This document shows, one piece after another, positions 26,017-35,095 of a stretch of 64,000 nucleotides of DNA. The DNA comes from Microbacterium sp. EYE_78 (lineage in GTDB: Bacteria; Actinomycetota; Actinomycetes; Actinomycetales; Microbacteriaceae): NCBI RefSeq assembly GCF_023149035.1, contig NZ_JAHXMY010000001.1, positions 124,001 through 188,000 of the forward strand. Direction: 5' to 3'. The position numbers and the translations under genes were made by a program. The notes under the pieces are model-generated. The model saw only the letters and a list, made by a program, of their open reading frames with translations. It had not been told where the DNA came from and searched no databases. How positions within the stretch are numbered: the first letter of the stretch is position 1; each line of letters starts with the position of its first letter.

Positions 26017-27654
26017 ATGACCCTCATCGACACCCCTCCCCCGCCCACCACCACGACGACCACCCTCACGATCCGCGGACCCATCCGCGAACGGTACGAG
26101 GAGATCCTGACGCCCGAGGCGCTCGAGTTCGTCGCGCAGCTGCACGATCGCTTCGGCGGACGGCGGCACGACCGCCTCGCCGACCGCATGCGCCGCCGCT
26201 TCGAGATCGGCAACGGGCAGGATCCGGCCTTCCGCTCCGACACCGCCCACATCCGAGAGGATGCTGAGTGGCGCGTCGCCGGCGCCGGACCGGGCCTCGA
26301 GGACCGCCGGGTGGAGATCACCGGCCCGACCGATCCGAAGATGACGATCAACGCGCTGAACTCCGGCGCACGGGTCTGGCTCGCCGATCAGGAGGACGCC
26401 ACGAGCCCCACCTGGCGGAACGTCATCGAGGGGCAGCTGTCGCTGCGCGACGCGATCCGCGGGGAACTGCGGTACACGAGCCCCGAGGGCAAGGTGTACG
26501 AGGTCACCGCCGAGCGGACGCCCACGATCGTCATGCGCCCGCGCGGCTGGCACCTCATGGAGAAGCACATCGACGTCACCGACCGGCGCGGGCGGATCCT
26601 CGCGGCATCCGGTTCGCTCGTCGACTTCGGCCTCTACTTCTTCCATAACGCCGAGCGCCTCATCGAGGGCGGTCGCGGCCCCTACTTCTATCTGCCGAAG
26701 ATCGAGTCGGCCGAAGAGGCGAAGCTGTGGGACGACGTGTTCACCTTCAGCGAGCGATACCTGGACATCCCGCACGGGACGATCCGGGCGACGGTACTCA
26801 TCGAGACGCTGCCCGCCGCGTTCGAGATGGAGGAGATCCTCTTCGAGCTGCGCGACCACGCCGCGGGCCTGAACGCCGGGCGCTGGGACTACATCTTCTC
26901 GATGATCAAGAACTACCGCGGCCGGGGTGCGCGGTTCGTCCTGCCCGACCGCAGCCAGGTGACGATGACGGTCCCCTTCATGCGTGCCTACACGGAGCTG
27001 CTCGTGCAGACCTGCCACAAGCGGGGCGCATTCGCCATCGGCGGGATGAGCGCATTCATCCCGAACCGCCGCGACGCCGAGGCCACGCGGACCGCGTTCG
27101 AGAAGGTCGCCGCCGACAAGCGGCGCGAGGCGGGCGACGGGTTCGACGGCACGTGGGTCGCGCACCCCGACCTGATCCCGGTGGCCCAAGCCGAATTCGA
27201 CGCCGTGCTCGGCACGCGCCCGAACCAGGTCGACCGGCTGCGCGACGACGTCACCGTGACGCCCGCACAGCTCATCGACTGCCACATCGGCCTGCCGATC
27301 ACGGCGGCGGGCGTCCGGGGCAACGTGTCGGTCGGCATCCGCTACATCGAGGCGTGGCTGCGGGGGCTGGGCGCCGTCGCGATCGACGGGCTGATGGAGG
27401 ATGCCGCGACCGCCGAGATCAGCCGCTCGCAGATCTGGCAGTGGATCCACCAGGACCTGTCGACCGAGGACGGCACGCCGATCACGCGGGACTCCGTCGA
27501 GGACCTCATCGCGCAGGTGCTCGCGGAGGTCCCGCGGCACGAGGGCGACCGGTTCGACGACGCGGCCGAGGTGTTCCGCGAGGTCGCGCTCGGCGCGGAG
27601 TTCCCCACGTTCCTCACGCTCGGCGCCTACGCGAGGTTCCTCGTCGAGGACTGA
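26017..27654 (+). CDS. aceB: Malate synthase A
   Basis: This 545-residue malate synthase is of the shorter A type. It contains IVMRPRGWHLMEKH with the catalytic arginine, GPYFYLPKIESAEEA (Mg-binding glutamate region), INDRWDYIFSMIK-like GRWDYIFSMIKNYRGR, and GGMSAFIPNRRD. It condenses glyoxylate with acetyl-CoA to malate, completing the shunt started by AceA. AGGAG lies 8 bases before the ATG. The palindromic element at 27656 begins at the stop codon and supplies a strong hairpin that may end the transcript. Confidence 0.96.
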   Translation: MTLIDTPPPPTTTTTTLTIRGPIRERYEEILTPEALEFVAQLHDRFGGRRHDRLADRMRRRFEIGNGQDPAFRSDTAHIREDAEWRVAGAGPGLEDRRVEITGPTDPKMTINALNSGARVWLADQEDATSPTWRNVIEGQLSLRDAIRGELRYTSPEGKVYEVTAERTPTIVMRPRGWHLMEKHIDVTDRRGRILAASGSLVDFGLYFFHNAERLIEGGRGPYFYLPKIESAEEAKLWDDVFTFSERYLDIPHGTIRATVLIETLPAAFEMEEILFELRDHAAGLNAGRWDYIFSMIKNYRGRGARFVLPDRSQVTMTVPFMRAYTELLVQTCHKRGAFAIGGMSAFIPNRRDAEATRTAFEKVAADKRREAGDGFDGTWVAHPDLIPVAQAEFDAVLGTRPNQVDRLRDDVTVTPAQLIDCHIGLPITAAGVRGNVSVGIRYIEAWLRGLGAVAIDGLMEDAATAEISRSQIWQWIHQDLSTEDGTPITRDSVEDLIAQVLAEVPRHEGDRFDDAAEVFREVALGAEFPTFLTLGAYARFLVED

Positions 27655-27655
27655 G

Positions 27656-27782
27656 CCCCCGGCATCCGCCCGTCACGGATCGCAACAGATCCCCGCCGAC
27701 ACGCCGCCCGCGACCCACCGCGGGCGGCGTGTCGCGCGGCACCCATTGCAATCTCGCACGCGTGCGTCAGTCGAGATCGACC
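27656..27782. repeat. Palindromic intergenic element, copy A
   Basis: Homologous to 34955-35081: the first 30 bases are identical, the rest diverges and both end in GTCAGTCGA(G)TCGACC-like sequence. Terminal GATCGCAACAGATC (27679-27692) faces CATTGCAAT (27744-27752). In between, 27697-27712 pairs perfectly with 27719-27734 (16-base GC-rich stem, 6-base loop). It begins right after the aceB stop codon and its other end overlaps the last codons and stop of the GH43 gene. It can fold as a bidirectional terminator for these convergent genes. Confidence 0.75.
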
Positions 27783-28744
27783 GTCACCTCGCCGGCTTCG
27801 AGCCGGATCGGGGCGGTGTGGAGTCCGCGATAGATGTACTGCTCGTCCCAGCCGTGGAAGACGAGCACGTCGCCGTCGGGGGTGGGCACCACGTCCTGCC
27901 CGCCCGGTCCTCGGAAGGCACCGTCGCTGCCGGCGGTCGACAGGATCGGCTCGGACTGCTTCTCGTACGGCCCCTCGAGCTCGGCCGACCACGCGGCGCC
28001 GACGGCGTACGCATCCCCGCCGTAGTCGTTGGCGGAGTAGAGGAGGGCGTACCCGCCGTCCCGGGCCACGAGCGTCGGAGCTTCGACGAGCGTCCCCTCC
28101 CATGCCTGATCCTGCCGCAGCAGCTCCACCGCGTCGCCGTCCAGCGACAGGCCGTCCGCGGTCAGCGGCGCCATCATGATGCGGGTCGGCAGGGCGCAGC
28201 AGTTGCCGTCGGTCTTCCACAGCAGAAAGCGCGTGCCGCTCTCGTCGTCGAAGGTGGCGGCGTCGATCGCACCGCCGTCGTCGACGGGGCACACCAGGGG
28301 TTCGTCGGATGCCGGGGCGAACGCATCGTCGAGCGTCGCCGCGGTCGCGACACCGATGCACTGGCGCCCGGAGGCGGTGTGCTCGGCCGTCACATACATG
28401 ACGTAGCCGTCGCCGAGGGCCGTCACCTCGGGTGCCCAGGTCCGCCCAGGCGACGCCCACGCCGGCAGGGTCGGCAGCGCATCGCGTCGCTCGACGGTCC
28501 ATGCGTCGAGATCAGGGGAGGTCGCCACGCGGATGTTGAGCCCGTGACTTCCGGTCGCGAAGGCGACGTACCCGGCGTCCGTCGACACCACGTCCGGATC
28601 GGGGAAGTCCTCGTCGAGCACGAAGCCGGAGGCGGATGCCTGTCCGGATGCCGCCGGCGACGCCGCCGGTTCCGCGGCGCCGCATCCCACCGCCCCGGCG
28701 ACGCCCGCGAGCAGGACGGCGATCAGTGCCGCGGCGCGCCTCAT
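27767..28744 (-). CDS. GH43-family glycosidase lipoprotein (arabinanase/arabinofuranosidase/xylosidase-like)
   Basis: This is a 325-residue secreted lipoprotein (signal peptide with lipobox AVGC, Cys21). The five-bladed propeller of GH43 is suggested by FPDPDVVSTDAGYVAFAT (catalytic-base Asp region), TWAPEVTALGDGYVMYVTA, AIDAATFDDESGTRFLLWKTDG and LVEAPTLVARDGGYALLYSAN with the proton-donor Glu. It should trim arabinose- or xylose-containing oligosaccharides at the cell surface. The start overlaps the permease stop (ATGA). The stop codon lies within repeat copy A. Confidence 0.82.
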   Translation of the reverse strand: MRRAAALIAVLLAGVAGAVGCGAAEPAASPAASGQASASGFVLDEDFPDPDVVSTDAGYVAFATGSHGLNIRVATSPDLDAWTVERRDALPTLPAWASPGRTWAPEVTALGDGYVMYVTAEHTASGRQCIGVATAATLDDAFAPASDEPLVCPVDDGGAIDAATFDDESGTRFLLWKTDGNCCALPTRIMMAPLTADGLSLDGDAVELLRQDQAWEGTLVEAPTLVARDGGYALLYSANDYGGDAYAVGAAWSAELEGPYEKQSEPILSTAGSDGAFRGPGGQDVVPTPDGDVLVFHGWDEQYIYRGLHTAPIRLEAGEVTVDLD

Positions 28745-29625
28745 CCCTTGACCGCCGCCCCGGCGACGGAGTCCACGATCTGGCGCTGCGCGAAGGCGAA
28801 GAGGACGAGCACCGGGATCGACGCGATCGCCGCACCCGCCATCACGATGCCGAAGTGCGTGCGATACGCGCCCTGCAGCATGGCGAGGCCCGGCTGCAGC
28901 GTCATGTTCTCGGGCGACAGCAGCACGTACACCGGCCACAGGAAGTCGTTCCAGTTGCCCAGGAACGACAGCACGGCGAGTGTCGCGAGCGCCGGCTTCG
29001 CCAGCGGGAGCGCCACCTGGAAGAAGATGCGGAACTCCCCTGCTCCGTCGATGCGGGCGGCCTCCTCGATCTCGACCGGGACGCCGAGGAAGAACTGCCG
29101 CAGGAAGAACACGCCGAAGGCGCTGGCCGCGCCCGGAACGGTGATCGCGAGGACGGTGTCGAGCCAGCCGAAGTTCTCGACGATGAGGTAGTTCGGGATG
29201 AGGAAGACGACCGGCGGCACGAGCAGCGTCGCGATGATCAGCCCGAAGACGACGTTCCGTCCCGCGAACTCGAGGCGCGCGAGCGCGTATGCCGCCATCG
29301 AGGCGGTCACGAGGATGAGCACCGTCTGCAGCGTCGCCGCGGCGAAGCTGTTCCACAGCCACAGGAAGATCGGCTGCTGCCCGCTCAGCAGCAGCGTCTG
29401 GTAAGCCTCGAGCGAGGCCGGGTCGGGCAGCGCGTAGGGGTTACGGACGGCATCCGCATCGGTCTTCACCGACGTGAGCAGCATCCACACCAGCGGGAAG
29501 ATGACGACCAGCGCGAGTGCGCCCAGGACGGCGTAGACGACGATGTTCCCGGGACGCCGCGGCGGTCGCCGGCGGGGCTCAGCAGGAGCCTGGGGCGGGG
29601 CGGGACGGACGGCGGTGTCGGTCAT
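28741..29625 (-). CDS. Carbohydrate ABC transporter permease (MalG-like)
   Basis: This 294-residue, roughly six-span permease starts after a Pro/Arg-rich cytoplasmic N-terminus. The EAA loop IEEAARIDGAGEFRIFFQVALPLAKPAL docks the ATPase. It overlaps the upstream permease by ATGA. No ATPase gene is present in the locus, which is usual for actinobacterial family 1 sugar importers that share a common MsiK-type ATPase encoded elsewhere. Confidence 0.9.
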   Translation of the reverse strand: MTDTAVRPAPPQAPAEPRRRPPRRPGNIVVYAVLGALALVVIFPLVWMLLTSVKTDADAVRNPYALPDPASLEAYQTLLLSGQQPIFLWLWNSFAAATLQTVLILVTASMAAYALARLEFAGRNVVFGLIIATLLVPPVVFLIPNYLIVENFGWLDTVLAITVPGAASAFGVFFLRQFFLGVPVEIEEAARIDGAGEFRIFFQVALPLAKPALATLAVLSFLGNWNDFLWPVYVLLSPENMTLQPGLAMLQGAYRTHFGIVMAGAAIASIPVLVLFAFAQRQIVDSVAGAAVKG

Positions 29626-30599
29626 GAGACGGCTTTCTCGCTGCGCTCGCGCTGCAGACGGAAGTTGACGACGCTGATGATCGCGAGGAACGCGAACAGG
29701 ACGTAGCTCATGGCGGATGCCGGGGCCATGTTGTTCTGCGAGAGCCCCTGATCGGCAATGTACATGATCGCTGTGCGCGTCTCGTTGCCCGGCCCGCCGT
29801 TGGTCAGCAGGAACGACTGCCCGAACATGTTCGCCGACGCGAGGATCGTGGTGGTCGTGATGAAGAGCATGACGGGACGCAGTCCCGGGAGCGTCACGCT
29901 GAAGAAGGTGCGTGCGGCGCCCGCGCCGTCCAGAGCGGCGGCCTCGTAGAGGTCGGTGTTGATGCCCTTGAGCCCGGCGAGGAAGATCACGGTGTTCAGC
30001 CCGGCGGTCCACCACACCGTCACGCCGACCAGCGACACCCAGACCCACGGCGTGTCGACCACCCAGGGTGTGTCGCCCGGGAGCCCCAACAGGCTCAGCA
30101 GATGGTTCAGGATGCCGGACTGCGTGTCGAAGACGTAGCTCCAGATGACACCGACGATCGCGACGCCCAGGACGTAGGGGGCGAAGAAGACGGTCCGGAA
30201 GAACGTCGCACCCCGCAGCCTGCGATTCAGCAGGACCGCGATGAACAGCGGGATCACGACGAGGAACGGGACGCTCAGCACGACGAACAGGCCCGTCGCG
30301 CGCATCGCGTTCCAGAAGTCCGCCGAGGTCGTCGACCCGGGGGTGAAGAGGTCGAGGTAGTTCTTCAGCCCGATGAAGTCCTGGCTGTCGCGGAACGGGC
30401 TCCAGTTCGTGAGGCTGATCCAGACCCCGAACACCGCCGGGACGATGACGAAGGTGACGAACAGCGCGAGGAACGGCGTCAGGAACAGGTAGGCGATGAG
30501 CGTCCGACGCCGGCGCGCGGGGCGCCCGGCGCGACCGCCCGGCCGACCGCCGGAGCGGTCGGCCGGAACGGCCGTCTTGGCGGCGAGGTCAATCGCCAT
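29622..30599 (-). CDS. Carbohydrate ABC transporter permease (MalF-like)
   Basis: This 325-residue permease has an Arg/Gly-rich N-terminal cytoplasmic tail, then AYLFLTPFLALFVTFVIVPAVFGVWISLTNW as first span. The EAA loop YEAAALDGAGAARTFFSVTLPGLRPVM is near residue 220. It forms the membrane pore with the adjacent MalG-like protein. Its start overlaps the end of the binding-protein gene by 11 bases, so the three transporter genes are tightly coupled. Confidence 0.9.
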   Translation of the reverse strand: MAIDLAAKTAVPADRSGGRPGGRAGRPARRRRTLIAYLFLTPFLALFVTFVIVPAVFGVWISLTNWSPFRDSQDFIGLKNYLDLFTPGSTTSADFWNAMRATGLFVVLSVPFLVVIPLFIAVLLNRRLRGATFFRTVFFAPYVLGVAIVGVIWSYVFDTQSGILNHLLSLLGLPGDTPWVVDTPWVWVSLVGVTVWWTAGLNTVIFLAGLKGINTDLYEAAALDGAGAARTFFSVTLPGLRPVMLFITTTTILASANMFGQSFLLTNGGPGNETRTAIMYIADQGLSQNNMAPASAMSYVLFAFLAIISVVNFRLQRERSEKAVS

Positions 30600-31890
30600 A
30601 CTTCTGCTGGTTCTGCTCGATGATCGCGTCGGCCTTCGCCTTCGCGTCGTCGAGGGCCTGCTGCGGCGACTTCTTGCCCGTCAGCGCCTCGTTGATGGCG
30701 GTGGTGATGAGGGCGTTGGCCTCGTTGATGCCGGGCGAGACCGTCTCGTAGTGCGCGTACTCCAGCTCCTCCATGAACGGCTCGAGGTTGGGGTAGTCCT
30801 CGAGGATCGCCGGGTCCTCGCGGACCGTGTTCGCGGCGGGGAGCTCCCCGGTCTCCGCCCATCCGGCGGAATTGTCGTTCATCCACTTCACGAAGGTCGC
30901 CGCGGCCGCGGTCTTGTCCTCGTCCTGACCCTTGTTGGCGGGGAAGACCCAGTGGGTCGAGCTCGACCAGACGGCTTTCTCGTCGCCGATCTGCGGGACC
31001 GGCGCCGCTTCCCACTCGAGGTCGCCGAAGGCGGTGTTGGTGGTCTGCCAGACGCCGTTCCAGTTGAACGCGGTGTCGCCGGCCAGGAGCGCCTTGATGT
31101 TGCCGTCCTGCGCGACGTTCTTCGGACTGTAGCCCTTGTCGACGAGATCGGTCATCCAGGTGAGCGCCTCGACACCGGCATCCGAGTTGAAGGTCGCCTC
31201 GGTGACGTCGTCGTTGTAGAGGTCTCCGCCGAACTGCCACAGCAGACTCTGGAACTCGAACGTGCCGGTGAAGACGTAGCCGTCGACCCACTCCCCCTGG
31301 ACACCGGCCTGCTTCAGCTTCTCGAGCGCGTCGAGGTACCCCTCGCGGTCGGTCGGGATCTCGGTGAGGTCGGCCTTGGCCATGACGTCCTTGTTCGCGA
31401 ACAGGCCGAGGGGAGTCACGCTCCACGGGACGGCGTACTGGGCGTCGCGGAAGTCGCCCATCTCGAACACGTCCGGCGGGAAGTCGTCCTCCCCGTAGCC
31501 GAGTCCGTCGATGATCTCGTCGGCGGGCTGCAGCAGGTTCTGGGCAGCATAGGTGGCGAGGTCGTCGCCGTGGAGGACCGCGACGTCGGGGCCCTTGCCG
31601 GCCTTCACGGCCAGCGGCATCTTCGAGGCGATGTCGGCCCACTCCTGGGGGACGTTCTTGACCGTGATGTTCTCGTGCTCGGCGTTGAACTGGTCGATGA
31701 GCTTCGGCACGATCGTCGGCGCCGCACCGCCCGTCCAGCCGTGCCAGAAGGTGACCTCGACGGCAGGACCGTCGTAGTCCTCGCCCGACACCCCTCCCTC
31801 GCCGGATCCGGACGCGCCGCAGGCGCTGAGTGTGACGGCCAGGGCCGCCGCGACGCCGAGACCGAGGCCCCGCGTGAGTCGCGTAGTCAT
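30589..31890 (-). CDS. Sugar-binding lipoprotein of ABC transporter (SBP family 1)
   Basis: This is a 433-residue lipoprotein: basic N-terminus, hydrophobic core and lipobox LSAC (about Cys24). The mature part has VEVTFWHGWTGGAAPTIVPKLIDQFNAEHENITVKNVPQ and ADLTEIPTDREGYLDALEKLKQAG, features of family 1 oligosaccharide binders. AAAGGAG precedes the ATG. It is the first gene of the operon, directly behind a near-consensus promoter and LacI-type operator. The presence of GH43 and GH2 enzymes suggests a plant oligosaccharide ligand. Confidence 0.9.
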   Translation of the reverse strand: MTTRLTRGLGLGVAAALAVTLSACGASGSGEGGVSGEDYDGPAVEVTFWHGWTGGAAPTIVPKLIDQFNAEHENITVKNVPQEWADIASKMPLAVKAGKGPDVAVLHGDDLATYAAQNLLQPADEIIDGLGYGEDDFPPDVFEMGDFRDAQYAVPWSVTPLGLFANKDVMAKADLTEIPTDREGYLDALEKLKQAGVQGEWVDGYVFTGTFEFQSLLWQFGGDLYNDDVTEATFNSDAGVEALTWMTDLVDKGYSPKNVAQDGNIKALLAGDTAFNWNGVWQTTNTAFGDLEWEAAPVPQIGDEKAVWSSSTHWVFPANKGQDEDKTAAAATFVKWMNDNSAGWAETGELPAANTVREDPAILEDYPNLEPFMEELEYAHYETVSPGINEANALITTAINEALTGKKSPQQALDDAKAKADAIIEQNQQKYGD

Positions 31891-31954
31891 GTGATTGCTC
31901 TCCTTTGAGTACGCCCTGCTCAGTCGCCTGAGCGCGCTGTGGTGGGTGCGGTCG

Positions 31955-31983
31955 AATGTACAGCGCTGAAAATTGACTGTCAA
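31955..31983 (-). promoter_or_regulatory. Promoter and operator of the first sugar importer operon
   Basis: On the minus strand TTGACA (31983-31978), 17 bases, then TACATT (31960-31955) form a nearly ideal promoter. The operator-like TACAGCGCTG (31959-31968, plus strand) overlaps the -10 box and the spacer. The same motif recurs at 32009-32018 (inverted, one change) and 33098-33107. Binding of the divergent LacI regulator here would block the importer promoter. Confidence 0.75.
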
Positions 31984-32008
31984 CGGGGTCGGCGACGCCC
32001 CGCTCGTT

Positions 32009-32018
32009 CGGCGCTGTA
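32009..32018. promoter_or_regulatory. Second TACAGCGC-type operator, upstream of lacI-type gene
   Basis: CGGCGCTGTA is the inverted form of TACAGCGC(C/T)G. It overlaps a TACTCT (32017-32022) that could be the -10 box of the regulator gene, 31 bases before its start codon. It is a plausible autoregulatory site. Distance to the first operator is 50 bases centre to centre, short enough for cooperative binding or looping. Confidence 0.6.
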
Positions 32019-32049
32019 CTCTGTCCCGCGAACCCTTGGAGGGAGCCTC

Positions 32050-33069
32050 ATGCGAGGACCGCGCCTGCAGGACGTCGCCGAACGCGCCGGCGTCTCGATG
32101 AAGACCGTCTCGAACGTCGTCCGCGACTACCCGCACGTGTCGGCGGCCATGCGCGAGAAGGTGCAGCGGGCGATCGACGAGCTGGGCTACCGACCGAACG
32201 TCTCGGCCCGCCGCCTCGCCACCGGCCGGACCGGCCTCATCGCCGTCGCCTTCGCCGACGTCGCCATCCCCTACTTCGCCGAGCTGGCCCACGTCGCATC
32301 GCGTCGCGCACCGGACTTCGACTACCGCGTGCTCCTCGAGGAGACGGACGCGACGATCGACGGCGAACGCGCGCTCATCGCGAGCTCCGAGGCGGGCCTC
32401 GTCGACGGGATGCTGTTCCAACCCTCCCGGATGAGTGCCGCCGAGATCGCCAGGCATCGCTCGGAGATCCCGATCGTCCTCCTCGGCGAGACCCCGGCGC
32501 CGCTCACGATGGACCACGTCATGATCGACAACGTGGCCGCAGCCCGCGAGATCACCGAGCACCTGCTCGCCCTCGGGCGGCGCCGGATCGGGTTCGTCGG
32601 ACACGAGTCCACGGCGCTCAGCGAGACCTCCCGCCTGCGGCTGCTGGGGTACCAGGAGGCGCTGACCGGAGCGGGGATCACAGCAGATCCGCGGATGCTG
32701 GTGGCCACGGCATCCATCGACGCCACCGACACCGCGGCCGCCGTGCGCACCGCCCTGGCGGGCGGCTGGGACGTCGACGCCATCGTCTGCCGCGACGATC
32801 TCGCCGCCCTCGGGACGCTGCGGGCCCTGCAGGAGCGCGGCATCCGGGTCCCCGAGGACGTCGCCGTCACCGGGTGGGACGACACGCGACTGAGCGCCGT
32901 CACCTTCCCGAGCCTCACGAGCGTCAGCCCGGACGTCGACGCCCTCTTCGTCCGCGCCATGGCACTCCTCCTCGAGCGCATCGGCGGGTACGACGGCGTC
33001 GGACGGCACGAGATCGCCCCGCACCGCATCGCGGTGCGCGAGAGCGCCCCGTGCGCAGCCCGCAGCTGA
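32050..33069 (+). CDS. LacI family repressor of the GH2/GH43 sugar locus
   Basis: This 339-residue protein has the LacI helix-turn-helix and hinge at its N-terminus (LQDVAERAGVSMKTVSNVVRDYPHVSAAMREKVQRAIDELGYRPNVSARRLATGR). A periplasmic-binding-protein-like sensor fold follows with DAIVCRDDLAALGTLRALQERG and VTGWDDTRLS. GGAGG lies 6 bases before the ATG. It is divergent from the ABC operon and 51 bases upstream of the GH2 gene; the three shared operator motifs suggest it controls both. Confidence 0.92.
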   Translation: MRGPRLQDVAERAGVSMKTVSNVVRDYPHVSAAMREKVQRAIDELGYRPNVSARRLATGRTGLIAVAFADVAIPYFAELAHVASRRAPDFDYRVLLEETDATIDGERALIASSEAGLVDGMLFQPSRMSAAEIARHRSEIPIVLLGETPAPLTMDHVMIDNVAAAREITEHLLALGRRRIGFVGHESTALSETSRLRLLGYQEALTGAGITADPRMLVATASIDATDTAAAVRTALAGGWDVDAIVCRDDLAALGTLRALQERGIRVPEDVAVTGWDDTRLSAVTFPSLTSVSPDVDALFVRAMALLLERIGGYDGVGRHEIAPHRIAVRESAPCAARS

Positions 33070-33097
33070 CCCGCAGCATCCCTCGGTATTGCGGGTT

Positions 33098-33107
33098 TAC
33101 AGCGCTG
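33098..33107 (+). promoter_or_regulatory. Third TACAGCGCTG operator, upstream of the GH2 gene
   Basis: An exact copy of the motif at 31959-31968 lies 13 bases before the GH2 start codon in the short gap after lacI. Its position at the ribosome binding region would let the same LacI protein block expression of the glycosidase. No clear -35/-10 pair is visible beyond TATTGC upstream. Confidence 0.6.
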
Positions 33108-33120
33108 CACAACCTGAGGC

Positions 33121-34932
33121 ATGCTGGACGCCATGATCGACGACGACCACGGTCCGCTGCGCGCGAGCACGCAGGACGGCAGCCACCCCCGCCCGCAGAT
33201 GATCCGTCCGACCTGGACCGACCTCAGCGGCGTCTGGTCGTTCGCGCACGACGACGACGATCGCGGCATCGCCGCGGGCTGGCCTGCGTCGGGGGTGTCC
33301 GAACGGGAGATCGTGGTCCCCTACCCGCCGGAGTCAGCCGCCTCGGGGGTCGGCGACACGGGCTCGCACCGTGTCGTCTGGTACTCGCGGGAGCTGACGC
33401 CCGCCGACCTCGCCGCAGCAGGGCACGCGGACGGCCGGCGCCTGCTGCTGCACTTCGGCGCCGTCGACTACCGCTGCGACGTCTGGATCGGCGGGATGCG
33501 CGTCGGAGCGCACGAGGGCGGTCACACGCCCTTCACGCTCGATGTCACCGAGTCCGCCACGCCCGGCGCGCAGATCGTCGTGCGCGTCGAAGACGACCCG
33601 CACGACATCGCCCAGCCCCGCGGCAAACAGGACTGGCGCGAGGACCCGCACGTCATCTGGTACCACCGCACCTCGGGCATCTGGCAGCCGGTGTGGGTCG
33701 AGAGCGTGCCGCCCGTGCACGTCACCGCGCTGCGGTGGACCACCGACCCCCGGGCGGGCGTCGTCCGCGCCGACATCGAACTGTCGGCGACGCCCGTGGG
33801 AGCCGTCGACATCGAGGTGGAGATCTCCTTCGAGGGGGGCCGTCTGGCAGCCGTCCGCACGGTTGCCGCGGCCGACGAGGTGTCGGTCGTCCTCCCCGTC
33901 GCAGCGCTCGGCAACGGGCAGGCGTACGAGGAACTCCTCTGGTCGCCCGAGCATCCGCGCCTGATCGACGCCGACGTGCGGATCGGCGACGACACCGTCG
34001 CGTCGTACCTCGGCATCCGCACCGCCGACGTCGGCCGCGGCCGCTTCTGGCTGAACGATCGGCCGTACTTCGTCCGCTCGGTGCTCAGCCAGGGGTACTG
34101 GCCGGACACGCACCTGGCCGCCCCGTCGGCGTCGGCGCTGCGCGACGAGGTCGAGCTGATCAAGTCGCTCGGGTTCAACGCCGCGCGTGTCCACCAGAAA
34201 TTCGAGGATCCGCGGTTCCTGTTCGCGGCCGACTCGCTCGGGCTGCTGGTGTGGGGCGAAGCGCCCGCGACGTTCACCTTCACGACGAAGTCGGTCGAGC
34301 GGACCACGCGGGAGTGGCTCGAGGTCGTCCGCCGCGACGTCTCGCACCCCTCGATCGTGACCTGGGTACCGCTCAACGAGAGCTGGGGCGTGCAGCACAT
34401 CGCCTCGGATGAGCGGATGCAGCACTTCGCGCGCTCGCTCGTGGCGCTGACGAAGGCGCTCGACCCGACCCGGCCGGTCGTCTCGAACGACGGCTGGGAG
34501 CAGGTCGACACCGACATCGTCGCGATCCACGACTACGAGTGGCGTCCCGAGGTGGTGCGGCAGCGCTACGCGACGGATGCCGACGTCCGGCGTCTCGTCG
34601 ACGGCGTCGGCCCCGCCGGGCGCAGGCTGATCCTCAGCGGCGACGTCGACGGCGCGCCGGTGATGCTCACCGAGTTCGGCGGCATCTCGTTCGACACCGC
34701 GTCGGCCGACGGCGCATGGGGGTACTCCGCGGCCGCATCCGCCGAGGACTTCGACGAGCGGCTCACCGGACTGATGGAGGCCGTGCGCGCCAGCGAGGCC
34801 CTGGCGGGCTTCTGCTACACGCAGCTCACCGACACCCTGCAGGAGACGAACGGCCTGCTCACCGCCGACCGGGCGCCGAAGATCCCGGTCGAGCGCATCC
34901 GCGCGGCGATGCTCGGCGACGAGCGCCGCTGA
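33121..34932 (+). CDS. Glycoside hydrolase family 2 enzyme (beta-galactosidase/glucuronidase-like)
   Basis: This is a 603-residue protein. The N-terminal jelly-roll sugar-binding domain contains PRPQMIRPTWTDLSGVWSFAHDDDDRG and KQDWREDPHVIWYHRTSGIWQPVWVE. An Ig-like domain follows, then a TIM barrel with SLGFNAARVHQKFEDPRFLFAADSLGLLVWGE. The acid/base Glu is in VPLNESWG (residue 420) and the nucleophile Glu in MLTEFGGIS (residue 518). There is no signal peptide, so it acts inside the cell on imported oligosaccharides. The first in-frame ATG is used; another lies 12 bases downstream. Confidence 0.88.
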   Translation: MLDAMIDDDHGPLRASTQDGSHPRPQMIRPTWTDLSGVWSFAHDDDDRGIAAGWPASGVSEREIVVPYPPESAASGVGDTGSHRVVWYSRELTPADLAAAGHADGRRLLLHFGAVDYRCDVWIGGMRVGAHEGGHTPFTLDVTESATPGAQIVVRVEDDPHDIAQPRGKQDWREDPHVIWYHRTSGIWQPVWVESVPPVHVTALRWTTDPRAGVVRADIELSATPVGAVDIEVEISFEGGRLAAVRTVAAADEVSVVLPVAALGNGQAYEELLWSPEHPRLIDADVRIGDDTVASYLGIRTADVGRGRFWLNDRPYFVRSVLSQGYWPDTHLAAPSASALRDEVELIKSLGFNAARVHQKFEDPRFLFAADSLGLLVWGEAPATFTFTTKSVERTTREWLEVVRRDVSHPSIVTWVPLNESWGVQHIASDERMQHFARSLVALTKALDPTRPVVSNDGWEQVDTDIVAIHDYEWRPEVVRQRYATDADVRRLVDGVGPAGRRLILSGDVDGAPVMLTEFGGISFDTASADGAWGYSAAASAEDFDERLTGLMEAVRASEALAGFCYTQLTDTLQETNGLLTADRAPKIPVERIRAAMLGDERR

Positions 34933-34954
34933 GCGGCATCCGCCCGGCACCGGG

Positions 34955-35081
34955 CCCCCGGCATCCGCCCGTCACGGATCGCAATGGATCGTGGCCGACA
35001 CGCCGCACGCGACCGTCCGCGGGCGGCCTGTCGCGCCGGATCCATTGCGATCGCGTACGCCGCGTGTCAGTCGAGTCGACC
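34955..35081. repeat. Palindromic intergenic element, copy B
   Basis: Second copy of the element at 27656. Its ends carry a perfect 14-base inverted repeat, GATCGCAATGGATC (34977-34990) and GATCCATTGCGATC (35039-35052). The inner arms (around CGACACGCCGC and GGCGGCCTGTCG) pair with two mismatches. It lies between the convergent ends of the GH2 and helicase genes, ending 14 bases before the helicase stop. A partial duplicate of its first 15 bases (34934-34948) precedes it. Confidence 0.75.
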
Positions 35082-35095
35082 GCGAGGATGCCCCG

